NCBI GenBank assembly: GCA_045538555.1
Contig: JAZSRP010000049.1
Span: 124,001 to 188,000 of the forward strand
Direction: 5' to 3'
Length of the DNA: 64,000 nucleotides
DNA from: Coliplasma sp045538555
GTDB taxonomy: Bacteria > Bacillota > Clostridia > Oscillospirales > CAG-382
Position numbers and translations under genes: made by a program
Part shown: positions 8,335 through 18,135 of the stretch, in pieces
How the letters are laid out: every line of letters begins with the position of its first letter
Position numbering within the stretch: the stretch's first letter is position 1
Notes under the pieces: model-generated
What the model saw: only the letters and a program-made list of their open reading frames with translations
What the model was told of the DNA's origin: nothing
The model's database searches: none

Positions 8335-9603
8335 ATGAAAATACTCGTTGTGGGCGGCGGAGGCCGCGAGCATACGATCATAAAAAAACTTCGTGAAAGC
8401 AAAAAAGTATCCCGGATATATGCGCTTCCCGGAAACGGAGGAATGGCAAAAGACGCCACACTTGTTCCAATTGGCGCAAAGGATATTGACGGTATCTGTG
8501 ATTTTGCTGTAAAACATTCCGTTGACTTTTGTGTAGTGGCTCCCGATGACCCTCTGGTGTTGGGCTGTGTAGACGCCCTCAACAAAAAAGGGATTCCCTG
8601 CTTTGGCCCCACAAAAGATGCTGCAATCATTGAGGGAAGCAAGGTTTTTTCCAAAAATCTAATGGAAAAATACGGTATTCCCACTGCAAAATGCAGGGTG
8701 TTTACTGACAGAGATTCTGCGGTGGAGTATCTGAAATCATCCTCGTTTCCCGCCGTGATCAAAGCAGACGGACTGGCGTTGGGAAAAGGTGTGATCATTG
8801 CTGCCGACCTGCAGTCTGCCGTTGACGCGGTTGATTCAATGATGTGTGACCGAGTGTTTGGCGAGAGTGGATCCCGTGTGGTGATCGAGGAGTTTTTGGA
8901 GGGCCCCGAGGTGTCTGTTCTTGCTTTTACAGACGGAAAAACACTCGTACCCATGGTGTCCTCAATGGATCACAAGCGTGCCCTTGACGGCGACAAGGGA
9001 CTCAACACCGGCGGAATGGGCACCGTTGCACCCAATCCATATTATACAGACGCTGTGGCAGCGGAGTGTATGAATACGATTTTTCTCCCCACCATGGAAG
9101 CAATGAACGCAGAGGGCAGAACGTTCAAGGGCTGCCTGTACTTTGGGCTGATGCTCACCAAGAACGGCCCAAAGGTTATTGAGTACAACTGCCGTTTTGG
9201 CGATCCCGAGACTCAGGTGGTGCTCCCGCTGCTGGAGTCAGACCTGCTGGAGATCATGCTGGCCGTCTCTGAGGTGCGCCTCAGTGAGGTTGAAGTAAAG
9301 TTTTCTGACAAAAGTGCGGCGTGCGTTATCATGGCATCCGAAGGATATCCCGGAAGCTATGAAAAAGGACACGAGATTACCATCCCAACGGAGCTGGAGC
9401 CCTACGTTTACGTTGCGGGAGCAAAGCTGGAGGGAGAAAAACTTGTCACATCAGGCGGCAGAGTGTTGGGGGTTACCGCAACTGCAGACAGCTTGTCCGA
9501 AGCACTTGAAATTGCATATGAACGTGTAGACGGAATCAGCTTCAAAAATGCTTTTTACCGTAAGGATATCGGCAAGAGAGCGCTTGAAGCAAAGGAGGTA
9601 TGA
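8335..9603 (+). CDS. purD: PurD, phosphoribosylamine-glycine ligase
   Basis: 422 residues from the ATG at 8335; another ATG two codons earlier (8329) sits almost on the GGGTG site, so 8335 is favoured. ATP-grasp enzyme joining glycine to phosphoribosylamine. Visible motifs are the N-terminal KILVVGGGGREH, the ATP-grasp KADGLALGKGV, and the metal-binding EYNCRFGDPETQ. It precedes purL by only 3 bases. Confidence 0.96.
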   Translation: MKILVVGGGGREHTIIKKLRESKKVSRIYALPGNGGMAKDATLVPIGAKDIDGICDFAVKHSVDFCVVAPDDPLVLGCVDALNKKGIPCFGPTKDAAIIEGSKVFSKNLMEKYGIPTAKCRVFTDRDSAVEYLKSSSFPAVIKADGLALGKGVIIAADLQSAVDAVDSMMCDRVFGESGSRVVIEEFLEGPEVSVLAFTDGKTLVPMVSSMDHKRALDGDKGLNTGGMGTVAPNPYYTDAVAAECMNTIFLPTMEAMNAEGRTFKGCLYFGLMLTKNGPKVIEYNCRFGDPETQVVLPLLESDLLEIMLAVSEVRLSEVEVKFSDKSAACVIMASEGYPGSYEKGHEITIPTELEPYVYVAGAKLEGEKLVTSGGRVLGVTATADSLSEALEIAYERVDGISFKNAFYRKDIGKRALEAKEV

Positions 9604-9606
9604 CCA

Positions 9607-12600
9607 ATGGTTTACAGACTTTATGTAGAAAAGAAAAAAGGGCTTGACAGTGAGGCGCGATCCCTTTGCTCTGACATTGTGGCAACCCTTGGCATCAAGG
9701 GACTGGAGTATATCAGAGTTATCAACAGATACGATGTTGAGAACATCGACAAAGAGGTGTATGAGTACGCCAAGACAACCGTTTTTTCGGAACCCCAGCT
9801 TGACACTGTCAGCAATGAGCTGGAAATAAAAAACAGCGAGCGTGTGTTTGCTGTTGAGTACCTCCCCGGTCAGTACGACCAGCGCGCCGATTCCGCCGCA
9901 CAGTGTATTCAGCTCATCTCACAGACCGATAGGCCGGATGTACGTACCGCAAGAGTGTATGCCCTGGGCGGAGATATCAGTGATGAGGATTTTGAGCGTA
10001 TCAGAAAGTATATCATCAACCCCGTTGAGTCCCGTGACGCTTCTTTTGAGCTTCCGCAGACTCTCAAAAACGCTTATGATATTCCCGAGTCTGTTCCTTC
10101 TGTAAAAGGGTTTATTTCCTTTGACGATGCGGCGCTTGCCGATATGCTGGTGAGATACGGACTGGCAATGGATATCGATGATATTCGCTTCTGCCGTGAT
10201 TATTTTGCATCCGAGAAGCGCGATCCTACATTGACAGAGATTCGTATGATAGATACCTATTGGTCGGATCACTGCCGTCATACCACTTTTCTCACAAATA
10301 TTGACAACGTTTCGTTTGAAGATCCTCTTATTGAGGAAGCGTATAAAAAATATCTTTCTGTCAGAGAACAGCTTGGGGTCAAAAAGCCCATCTGCTTGAT
10401 GGATATTGCCACGGTTGCAACAAAATACCTAAAAAAAACGGGTATGCTCACAAAGCTTGATGAGTCCGAAGAGATCAATGCCTGCACCGTAAAGATCAAG
10501 GTAAACGTTGAGGGCAGGGAAGAGGACTGGCTCTTGCTTTTCAAAAACGAAACACACAACCATCCTACCGAGATAGAGCCATTTGGCGGTGCGGCAACCT
10601 GTATTGGCGGAGCTATCCGTGATCCACTTTCAGGCAGATCCTACGTATACGCCGCAATGCGTGTCACAGGTGCATCTGATCCGTTGGTTCCTGTCAGCGA
10701 GACGCTAAAGGGCAAGCTTCCGCAGAAAAAGATTGTCACTACCGCTGCGGCAGGGTACAGTTCCTACGGCAACCAGATCGGTCTGGCAACAGGTCAGGTG
10801 GATGAGATATATCACCCCGGCTACAAAGCAAAACGCATGGAGATCGGCGCTGTAATTGCGGCCGCACCTATGGAAAACGTTCGCCGAGAGGTTCCTGCAC
10901 CCGGTGACGTGGTGATCCTCCTGGGCGGAAGAACCGGCCGTGATGGCTGCGGCGGAGCTACCGGCTCCTCAAAAGCACACACCGAGGCATCCCTTGTTTC
11001 CTGCGGAGCAGAGGTCCAAAAGGGCAACGCTCCCGAGGAACGCAAACTGCAGAGACTGTTCCGCAACAAGACGGCTTCGCAGATGATAAAACGCTGCAAC
11101 GATTTTGGTGCAGGCGGTGTATCTGTTGCAGTCGGTGAGCTTGCAGATGGATTGGAAATCATGCTGGACAAGGTTCCCAAAAAATATGAGGGTCTTGACG
11201 GCACTGAGCTTGCAATCAGCGAATCGCAGGAAAGAATGGCGGTTGTAGTGGCAGCAGAGGATTGCGATGCATTTGTTGCACTTGCCAACGGTGAAAACAT
11301 TGAGGCAACTACCATAGCAACCGTGACTGAAGAAAAACGGCTTGTGATGCATTGGCGAGGAAACGTCATATGTGACGTCTCTCGTGAGTTTTTGAATTCA
11401 AACGGTGCATCAAAGCATATCAATATTACCGCTGTAAAGCCCAACAGCTTTTGCAAGGAAATTCCTGTTGATTTTGCAAAAGGAATGGAAACACTGGCAG
11501 GCGATCTGAACGTATGCTCAAAGCGCGGACTTTCGGAGCGGTTTGACTCCACCATCGGTGCAGGCACTGTTTTGATGCCCTTTGGCGGTTCAAAGCAGTT
11601 GACTCCCATTCAGGCAATGGTAAACAAGATTTCTGTTGAGAAACATGATACCGACACCGTTTCTGCAATGGCATTTGGATACAATCCATTTATTTCCGAA
11701 AAGAGTCCCTTCCACGGCGCATACCTTGCGGTAGTGGAATCGGTAGCAAAACTTGTTGCAACCGGCATGAAATTTGAGGATGTGTATCTCACCTTCCAGG
11801 AGTATTTTGAAAAACCCAAAAAAGACCCTGCACGCTGGGGCAAGCCCTTCTCCGCCCTTCTTGGCGCATTCCGCGCACAGCTTGACTACGGTATTGCGTC
11901 TATTGGCGGAAAGGACTCCATGAGCGGCAGCTTTGAAAATATCGACGTACCTCCCACGCTGGTGTCCTTTGCAGTCACGACCGGAAGCACCGATACGGTA
12001 ATCAGCCCCGAGTTCAAAACTGCAGGAAATTTTGTATATCTTATTTCTCCCGAGTATGACGCAGAGGGACTTCCCGTTGCGGAATCGGTGAAAAAGATTT
12101 TTGACACTGTCAGCACCCTTGTTCGTGAAGGCAAAGCAGTTTCTGCATATACTCCCGGATACGGAGGTGTTGCAGAAGCGCTGATGAAGATGTGCTTTGG
12201 CAACGGATTTGGACTCAAGCTGGAGGAAACTCTTACAAACGAGGTTTTGTTTGGTTACCGTTATGGTGCATTTGTTGTAGAATCCACCTGTGAGCTGGAC
12301 AACGCACTTCTTTTGGGCAAGGTTTGCTCCTGCGGCTGCATTGTAAAAGGTGGAGACAAGCTTTCTGTTTCTGATCTGCAAAAGATCTGGGAGGACAAGC
12401 TGGAACCGGTATTTGCATGCAATATCAGGCAATCTGAGGAAAAGATCCCAACGGTTGTGTACGTAAACCCTCAGGCACCCCACGTGGCTGCAAGCAAATA
12501 TGCAAAACCCCGCGTGTTGATCCCTGTTTTTCCGGGAACCAACTGCGAGTATGATAGCGCAAAAGCGCTTGCTCGTGCAGGTGCAGATCCTGAGATAATG

Positions 12601-13302
12601 GTTCTCCGCAACCTCACGCCGGCAATGGTGTCAGAGTCTGTCAATACATTTGCCACAAAGCTCTCTGAGTCACAGATTGTGTTTATCCCCGGAGGATTCT
12701 CAGGCGGTGACGAGCCCGACGGATCGGGAAAATTCATCACGGCATTCTTCCGCAATGAGGCGATCAAGGAGCAGGTTGGTCGGCTTTTGGAGCAGCGCGA
12801 CGGACTTATGTGCGGTATCTGCAACGGATTCCAAGCGTTGATAAAGCTGGGTCTTGTCCCCTACGGAAAGATCGTGGACACAAAGGAAACGGATCCCACC
12901 CTTACCTTCAATACCATCAGCCGCCACCAATCCAGACTTGTGCGGACAGCAGTTTGCTCCAACAAGTCTCCGTGGCTGTCAAAAACCAACGTAGGCGACG
13001 TTTATACGGTTCCTATCTCACACGGAGAGGGAAGATTTGTGGCAGATGAGGCAACCCTCCATATGCTGGCAGAAAACGGTCAAATAGCGACACAGTACGT
13101 AGATGACAACGGTCTTCCTACTTCTGACGTGCGTTTCAACCCCAACGATTCTGTCTGGGCAATAGAGGGAATCACCTCTCCCGATGGCAGAGTACTTGGC
13201 AAGATGGGTCACTCCGAGCGTATCGGCAACGGCCTGTACGTCAATGTGCCCGGTCAATACGACATGAAGCTCTTTGAGTCTGCAGTGGAGTATTACAAAT
13301 AA
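9607..13302 (+). CDS. purL: PurL, phosphoribosylformylglycinamidine synthase (single-chain, large type)
   Basis: 1231 residues with AGGAGG upstream. It converts FGAR plus glutamine and ATP to FGAM. Order of domains: N-terminal PurS-like part (~1-150), linker with DTYWSDHCRHTTF (~217-229), two PurM-like synthetase halves with KNETHNHPTEIEPF, and a C-terminal class I glutaminase with FPGTNCEYD, the nucleophile cysteine in CGICNGFQ, and SHGEGRFVA. The length matches the Clostridia/proteobacterial fused form, so separate PurS and PurQ are not needed. It is the last gene of the operon. Confidence 0.97.
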   Translation: MVYRLYVEKKKGLDSEARSLCSDIVATLGIKGLEYIRVINRYDVENIDKEVYEYAKTTVFSEPQLDTVSNELEIKNSERVFAVEYLPGQYDQRADSAAQCIQLISQTDRPDVRTARVYALGGDISDEDFERIRKYIINPVESRDASFELPQTLKNAYDIPESVPSVKGFISFDDAALADMLVRYGLAMDIDDIRFCRDYFASEKRDPTLTEIRMIDTYWSDHCRHTTFLTNIDNVSFEDPLIEEAYKKYLSVREQLGVKKPICLMDIATVATKYLKKTGMLTKLDESEEINACTVKIKVNVEGREEDWLLLFKNETHNHPTEIEPFGGAATCIGGAIRDPLSGRSYVYAAMRVTGASDPLVPVSETLKGKLPQKKIVTTAAAGYSSYGNQIGLATGQVDEIYHPGYKAKRMEIGAVIAAAPMENVRREVPAPGDVVILLGGRTGRDGCGGATGSSKAHTEASLVSCGAEVQKGNAPEERKLQRLFRNKTASQMIKRCNDFGAGGVSVAVGELADGLEIMLDKVPKKYEGLDGTELAISESQERMAVVVAAEDCDAFVALANGENIEATTIATVTEEKRLVMHWRGNVICDVSREFLNSNGASKHINITAVKPNSFCKEIPVDFAKGMETLAGDLNVCSKRGLSERFDSTIGAGTVLMPFGGSKQLTPIQAMVNKISVEKHDTDTVSAMAFGYNPFISEKSPFHGAYLAVVESVAKLVATGMKFEDVYLTFQEYFEKPKKDPARWGKPFSALLGAFRAQLDYGIASIGGKDSMSGSFENIDVPPTLVSFAVTTGSTDTVISPEFKTAGNFVYLISPEYDAEGLPVAESVKKIFDTVSTLVREGKAVSAYTPGYGGVAEALMKMCFGNGFGLKLEETLTNEVLFGYRYGAFVVESTCELDNALLLGKVCSCGCIVKGGDKLSVSDLQKIWEDKLEPVFACNIRQSEEKIPTVVYVNPQAPHVAASKYAKPRVLIPVFPGTNCEYDSAKALARAGADPEIMVLRNLTPAMVSESVNTFATKLSESQIVFIPGGFSGGDEPDGSGKFITAFFRNEAIKEQVGRLLEQRDGLMCGICNGFQALIKLGLVPYGKIVDTKETDPTLTFNTISRHQSRLVRTAVCSNKSPWLSKTNVGDVYTVPISHGEGRFVADEATLHMLAENGQIATQYVDDNGLPTSDVRFNPNDSVWAIEGITSPDGRVLGKMGHSERIGNGLYVNVPGQYDMKLFESAVEYYK

Positions 13303-13314
13303 ATAAAAAAACGT

Positions 13315-13355
13315 ACGGCTCTGCCATTTATCGGGCAGAGCCGTGTGCCTTGTTT
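13315..13355 (+). terminator. Terminator at the end of the purine operon
   Basis: An 11-bp perfect stem ACGGCTCTGCC (13315-13325) / GGCAGAGCCGT (13334-13344) with an 8-base loop, followed by a T-rich but interrupted tail (GTGCCTTGTTT). Confidence 0.75.
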
Positions 13356-13413
13356 ATAAAAGAAAAGACAATGAAAAAAAAACGAAAAGCCGGGAAAAAC
13401 TTTAACATTTTAC

Positions 13414-13442
13414 TTGACTAACGCAATAAAGTGTGATAATAT
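13414..13442 (+). promoter_or_regulatory. Promoter of the histidine operon
   Basis: TTGACT (13414-13419), a 17-base spacer and TAATAT (13437-13442). Predicted start near 13449 leaves a leader of only ~22 bases, too short for a T-box or peptide attenuator. Confidence 0.6.
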
Positions 13443-13470
13443 GTATTGAACAAATACTCGGAGGATAGAA

Positions 13471-14592
13471 ATGGACTCTGTGCGCAAGATATTGCCCAAG
13501 GATGAGCAGTGCGTTCTCGGTTTGCGGGAGCTGTACGAATCATACGGATATAAAAAATACAAGATGAGCAGGTTTGAGGAATACGACCTCTATCTTGAGA
13601 ACAAAAATTTTTTGAAAAACACAGGTATTGCGACTGTAACTGACCCCAAGGGACGCCTGCTGGCACTCAAACCGGATATTACGCTCTCTATTGTACGCAA
13701 CATAAACGGTTCATCTCTGCCTCAAAAGGTGTATTATAACGAAAACGTATACACTGCCGACGGAGAGTCGGGGGATATACGAGAAGTTACACAGGTGGGG
13801 CTTGAGTATATCGGTGAGCTTGATACCCGTGCGCTGGGCGAGGTATTGCTTCTTGCCGCCAAAGGGCTTGGTGCAATTGATACAGAGTATTGTATTGCGT
13901 TGTCACATATGGGGTTTGTCTCCGAGGTGCTCTCCTCCACGGGACTTAATCCAAGAGCAAAGAGCAGGGTTCTTGACTTGATCGGCTCAAAAAACCTGCA
14001 TGGCATAAAAGAGCTTGCTGTCTCAAACTCTCTGTCGGAGTCAAATACAGCCAAGCTTTGTGCCCTCGTTACAATTGACGGACGTATTGATCAGGCGCTT
14101 TTGCGTGCGTTTGAGATATTTGGGAAAGAAAATGTCTCTCTGTGCGAGCTTCAGACAATTTGCCGTCTTATTGAGAGCTTTGGGCTTTGTGACAGATTTA
14201 TTCTTGATTTTTCTGTTATCAATGATATGAAATATTACAACGGTCTTGTGTTTCAAGGATTTGTCAGCCGTGTTCCCAGCAGTGTTATGTCCGGTGGCAG
14301 ATATGACAAGCTTGTTCAGCTGTTTGGCAAGAATACGTCGGCAATTGGATTTGCAGTGGAGATGGATCACCTGTATGAATATCATTACAGCGAGCAGGGG
14401 TACGACTGCGATGTACTGTTGAAATACACCGCTTCTGCTGATCCGGTGGTATTGCTCAAAGCGCAGGATGCACTTACCTCACAGGGGCTTTCTGTGATTG
14501 CAGTGAGCGAGAACGAACAAAATGATTTCAGATACCGTCGTTTGGCGATATTGGACTCCTTTGGAGAAATAAAATATGAATCAGACAATTAA
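13471..14592 (+). CDS. hisZ: HisZ, ATP phosphoribosyltransferase regulatory subunit
   Basis: 373 residues; GGAGG upstream of 13471. It is a class II aminoacyl-tRNA-synthetase-like protein without tRNA-charging role: TVTDPKGRLLALKPDITLSI and the late GGRYDKLVQLFG (~residues 275-286) are the HisRS-type core motifs. HisZ pairs with the short form of HisG to make the active, histidine-inhibited ATP phosphoribosyltransferase. The adjacent hisG is indeed the short form and overlaps it by 17 bases, so the assignment as HisZ rather than HisS is well supported. Confidence 0.93.
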   Translation: MDSVRKILPKDEQCVLGLRELYESYGYKKYKMSRFEEYDLYLENKNFLKNTGIATVTDPKGRLLALKPDITLSIVRNINGSSLPQKVYYNENVYTADGESGDIREVTQVGLEYIGELDTRALGEVLLLAAKGLGAIDTEYCIALSHMGFVSEVLSSTGLNPRAKSRVLDLIGSKNLHGIKELAVSNSLSESNTAKLCALVTIDGRIDQALLRAFEIFGKENVSLCELQTICRLIESFGLCDRFILDFSVINDMKYYNGLVFQGFVSRVPSSVMSGGRYDKLVQLFGKNTSAIGFAVEMDHLYEYHYSEQGYDCDVLLKYTASADPVVLLKAQDALTSQGLSVIAVSENEQNDFRYRRLAILDSFGEIKYESDN

Positions 14593-15217
14593 CATTGCCC
14601 TTCCAAAAGGAAGATTGGGCGAGAAGGTATATTCAATATTTGAACAGCTTGGGTACGGTGTACCCGAAATGCGTGAGAACAACCGAAAACTTCTGTTTGG
14701 AGGCGAGGAATACGGGGTTTGCTATTTTTGGGCAAAGCCCTCTGACGTTTCCATCTATGTGGAGAGGGGAGCGGCTGATATCGGTGTGGTAGGCAAGGAC
14801 ATTTTGCTGGAGCACGAACCGGATGTGTATGAGCTGTTTGATCTCGGAATCGGAAAATGCCGTATGTGCGTTGCCGGCATCAAGGGTGCGAGAATACCCA
14901 CTGACAGGATACTTCGTGTTGCCACAAAGTTTCCCAACATTGCACGTGGATATTATGCTTCTCAATCGAGAGATATTGATATCATAAAGCTAAACGGTTC
15001 CATAGAGATCGCACCTCTTCTGGGACTGTCAGACGTGATCGTTGATATTGTTGAGACCGGCACAACGCTGAAGGAAAATAATCTTGAGCCGTTTGTGGAT
15101 ATCGTCAATATCAGTGCCCGTCTGATTGCCAACAAAGCAAGCTACAAATTCAAGACAGAGGGCATCAACAAGCTGCTTGCTCTGACCCAAAAGTTTGTAA
15201 TGGAGAATAAAAAATGA
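14576..15217 (+). CDS. hisG: HisG, ATP phosphoribosyltransferase catalytic subunit (short form)
   Basis: 213 residues, the length of the short HisG that lacks the C-terminal regulatory ACT-like domain. INIALPKGRLGEK is the N-terminal signature and DVIVDIVETGTTLKENNL the PRPP-binding loop. It performs the first step, ATP plus PRPP to phosphoribosyl-ATP. GGAG lies upstream, inside hisZ, and the stop overlaps hisD. Confidence 0.97.
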   Translation: MNQTINIALPKGRLGEKVYSIFEQLGYGVPEMRENNRKLLFGGEEYGVCYFWAKPSDVSIYVERGAADIGVVGKDILLEHEPDVYELFDLGIGKCRMCVAGIKGARIPTDRILRVATKFPNIARGYYASQSRDIDIIKLNGSIEIAPLLGLSDVIVDIVETGTTLKENNLEPFVDIVNISARLIANKASYKFKTEGINKLLALTQKFVMENKK

Positions 15218-16482
15218 TAAAGATCCTGAAAAACGCATCCGACAGTGAAATATTGCTTCGCAGTCAAGAGAGCTTTAATGTATCTGATGGCGTGCGTGAT
15301 ATCATTGCTACTGTTCGCAGAGACGGGGACAAAGCATTGAGAGAGTATTCAAAAAAATTTGACGGCTGTGAGCCCGCCTCTTTTGAGATAGATTCCTCAC
15401 TTTTGGAGCAGGCATATCTCAGTACCGGTCCGGATTTTCGCAATGTACTTGATTCAGCTGCGGCAAATATTCGTGAATATCACGAAAAAATGAAGCAGGA
15501 GGGTTTTGAGATTACACGTCCCAACGGTGTTGTAGTCGGTCAGCGTGTTCTTCCTCTTGCGCGTGTGGGATTGTATATTCCCGGCGGCACTGCCGCATAT
15601 CCCTCCTCGGTTTTGATGAACTGCATTCCTGCCAAAATTGCGGGAGTGGGTGAGATCATCATGACCACTCCTCCAAAAAAAGACGGAACGGTAGGATCAG
15701 ATATTCTTGCGGCGGCATACGTTGCCGGCGTTGACCGTGTGTTCTGTATAGGCGGTGCACAGGCAGTGGCGGCACTTGCTTTTGGAACAGAGACGGTTCC
15801 AAAGGTTGACAAGATCGTGGGTCCCGGAAATGCTTTTGTTGCGGAAGCAAAAAAACAGGTCTACGGTATCGTGGATATCGATATGATTGCAGGCCCCAGT
15901 GAGATACTGATCGTAGCGGACGGTGACAGCAACCCCGCATACGTAGCGGCAGACATGCTGTCACAGGCAGAGCACGACAAAAACGCATCTGCTGTGTTGA
16001 TCACTGAGTCGGAGACGTTGGCTCAGGCAGTTTCTTTGGAGCTTGAAAAACAACTCTCTCTGCTTCCCAGAGAAGAGATCGCAAGAGCATCTATTGACAA
16101 CAACGGAAAGATCATACTTGTTTCGGATATAAAAACAGCTATTGAGATTGCAAACAGACTTGCACCCGAGCACCTTGAACTCTGTACGGACAACAGCTTT
16201 GAGCTGCTTCCGCTGGTCAAAAATGCGGGATCGGTATTCCTGGGTAGATATTGCCCCGAGGCGGTTGGCGACTATTATTCAGGAACAAACCACACCTTGC
16301 CGACAGGTGGGACAGCCAGGTTTTCCGGCGCATTGTCTGTTGACGATTTTGTGAAAAAGACACAGTATACGTATTATACCCGTGATGCACTGCTTGAGGA
16401 TGCAGACAGCATCGCTCTGTTTGCTTCACGAGAGGGACTTGATGCCCACGGCAGAAGTGTTATCATCAGAAAGGAAAACTGA
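15214..16482 (+). CDS. hisD: HisD, histidinol dehydrogenase
   Basis: 422 residues. It carries out the last two oxidations, histidinol to histidine, with NAD+ and zinc. Visible signatures: GLYIPGGTAAYPSSVLMN, VGPGNAFVAEAKKQVYG, IAGPSEILIVAD, and the zinc/active-site SQAEHD and NHTLPTGG segments. ATGA overlap with hisG; one base separates it from hisC. Confidence 0.97.
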   Translation: MIKILKNASDSEILLRSQESFNVSDGVRDIIATVRRDGDKALREYSKKFDGCEPASFEIDSSLLEQAYLSTGPDFRNVLDSAAANIREYHEKMKQEGFEITRPNGVVVGQRVLPLARVGLYIPGGTAAYPSSVLMNCIPAKIAGVGEIIMTTPPKKDGTVGSDILAAAYVAGVDRVFCIGGAQAVAALAFGTETVPKVDKIVGPGNAFVAEAKKQVYGIVDIDMIAGPSEILIVADGDSNPAYVAADMLSQAEHDKNASAVLITESETLAQAVSLELEKQLSLLPREEIARASIDNNGKIILVSDIKTAIEIANRLAPEHLELCTDNSFELLPLVKNAGSVFLGRYCPEAVGDYYSGTNHTLPTGGTARFSGALSVDDFVKKTQYTYYTRDALLEDADSIALFASREGLDAHGRSVIIRKEN

Positions 16483-16483
16483 T

Positions 16484-17551
16484 ATGAGCAGGTTTTTGAG
16501 TAAATCGCTTTCCCGCTTTGATGCCTATGTTCCGGGCGAACAACCCAAAAACAAAAATCTCATAAAGCTCAATACAAACGAGTCCTCATACCCGCCTTCA
16601 AAAAAGGTGGCTGAGTATCTTTCAAGAGAGGCGTGTGACGGTCTCAACCGTTATCCCGACCTTGTTTGCAGCGGCCTGCGTGACAGCTTTTGCAGAGTGT
16701 TTGGAGTGTCTGGAAACAAAGTTATGTTTACCAACGGTTCAGATGAGGCACTCTATCTTTCGTTCCTTACATTTTGTGACGAAAGCAGGGGAGTTGCTTT
16801 CCCTGATATAACTTATGGCTTTTATACCGTTTATGCCGACCTGTGCGGAATCAATAAAAAAATCATCCCGCTGGATGATGAACTTAGGGTCAACCCAAGC
16901 AATTATGTAAACCTTGGCAGAACTATAGTTATTGCAAATCCAAACGCTCCCACAGGCCATGCTTTGTCTTTGGACGAAATATCGTTTATACTTGACTCAA
17001 ACAAGGACAACGTGGTGGTCATTGACGAGGCGTATGTTGATTTTTACGGAGTTTCCTGCAAGTCCCTGCTTGACAGGTACCAAAACCTTGTGGTGATCGG
17101 AACTTTTTCAAAATCCCGTTATCTTGCAGGTGCTCGGCTCGGCTACGTGATTGCATCACCTGAGCTTATTGCAGACCTTGAAAAAGCCAAGTATTCCATC
17201 AACCCGTACAACGTAAACACCATGACCCAGCTTGCGGGCAAAGCGGCTCTTGATGATAACGAGTATTACATGCGTGTCAACGCCGAGATTGTCAAAACCC
17301 GTGATCTGTTTGCATCCGAGCTTTTGCAGATGGGGTTTGAAGTTCTTCCGTCAGCAACAAATTTTGTATTTGCAAAATATGACGGTTTTTCCGGTGAGTA
17401 CCTGCTGGAATCTCTCAGGACAAGAGACATACTTGTACGCAGATTCAAAAATGAGAGAATAAAGGATTTTGTCCGCATCACAATCGGCACACCTCAGCAG
17501 ATGAGAATTGTTGCCGACACCCTGCGTGAAATTGTGGGAGGTAAAAAATGA
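16484..17551 (+). CDS. hisC: HisC, histidinol-phosphate aminotransferase
   Basis: 355 residues from 16484, where AAGGA precedes the ATG; the longer frame to 16382 runs inside hisD. PLP-dependent class I/II aminotransferase: LNTNESSYPPS near the start, FTNGSDEALYLSF, ANPNAPTG, VIDEAYVDF, and the PLP lysine in GTFSKSRYLAGARLGY. The stop overlaps the hisB start (ATGA). Confidence 0.95.
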   Translation: MSRFLSKSLSRFDAYVPGEQPKNKNLIKLNTNESSYPPSKKVAEYLSREACDGLNRYPDLVCSGLRDSFCRVFGVSGNKVMFTNGSDEALYLSFLTFCDESRGVAFPDITYGFYTVYADLCGINKKIIPLDDELRVNPSNYVNLGRTIVIANPNAPTGHALSLDEISFILDSNKDNVVVIDEAYVDFYGVSCKSLLDRYQNLVVIGTFSKSRYLAGARLGYVIASPELIADLEKAKYSINPYNVNTMTQLAGKAALDDNEYYMRVNAEIVKTRDLFASELLQMGFEVLPSATNFVFAKYDGFSGEYLLESLRTRDILVRRFKNERIKDFVRITIGTPQQMRIVADTLREIVGGKK

Positions 17552-18135
17552 GAAAAAGTGAAATAAAACGTACAACCAAGGAGACTGATATTTTTCTGTC
17601 TCTTACCCTTGACGGCAATGGAAAGAGTGATATTTCCACGGGCGAGGGATTTCTTGACCATATGCTCACTCTATTTGCATCCCACGGCCTTTTTGATCTG
17701 ACGGTGCGCTGCAACGGTGATCTCAATGTAGATTGCCACCACACCGCGGAGGATATCGGTATTTGTCTTGGAATGGCATTTTCCGAAGCGTTGGGTGACA
17801 AAAAGGGTATCGCAAGATACGGTGATATAATTCTTCCAATGGATGAGTCGCTCATACTCTGTGCTGCGGATTATTCAGGCAGGGCATACCTTGGATTTGA
17901 TCTTCCCGTTCCTGCCAAGAGAGTGGGGACGTTTGATACAGAGCTTGTAGAGGAATTTTTTGCCGCATTTGTCAGAACCGCAAAAATGACACTTCATATC
18001 AAAAAACTCGGCGGCAGAAACACACACCATATCATCGAGGGCTGCTTCAAAGCGTTTGGCCGTGTGATGGACAAGGTCACCATGATAGATTTCCGCAGGG
18101 GCGGTGCTCTTCCCTCCACAAAAGGAGTTTTGTGA
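17548..18135 (+). CDS. hisB: HisB, imidazoleglycerol-phosphate dehydratase
   Basis: 195 residues, monofunctional (no histidinol-phosphatase domain). The metal-binding motifs GFLDHMLTLFASHG, DCHHTAEDIG and NTHHIIEGCFKAFGR are all present. It dehydrates IGP to imidazole acetol phosphate. A separate histidinol-phosphate phosphatase is not in the operon and must be elsewhere. Confidence 0.97.
   Translation: MRKSEIKRTTKETDIFLSLTLDGNGKSDISTGEGFLDHMLTLFASHGLFDLTVRCNGDLNVDCHHTAEDIGICLGMAFSEALGDKKGIARYGDIILPMDESLILCAADYSGRAYLGFDLPVPAKRVGTFDTELVEEFFAAFVRTAKMTLHIKKLGGRNTHHIIEGCFKAFGRVMDKVTMIDFRRGGALPSTKGVL

Noticed and set aside
11590..12483. A 297-codon minus-strand frame inside purL
   Set aside because: Antisense shadow of purL with low-complexity composition and no promoter.
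13345..13470. Possible T-box or attenuator before the histidine operon
   Set aside because: The likely transcript leader is only ~22 bases and has no specifier, T-box block or histidine-rich peptide.
14041..14385. Minus-strand frame within hisZ
   Set aside because: Shadow frame with no ribosome site, fully inside a well-supported gene.
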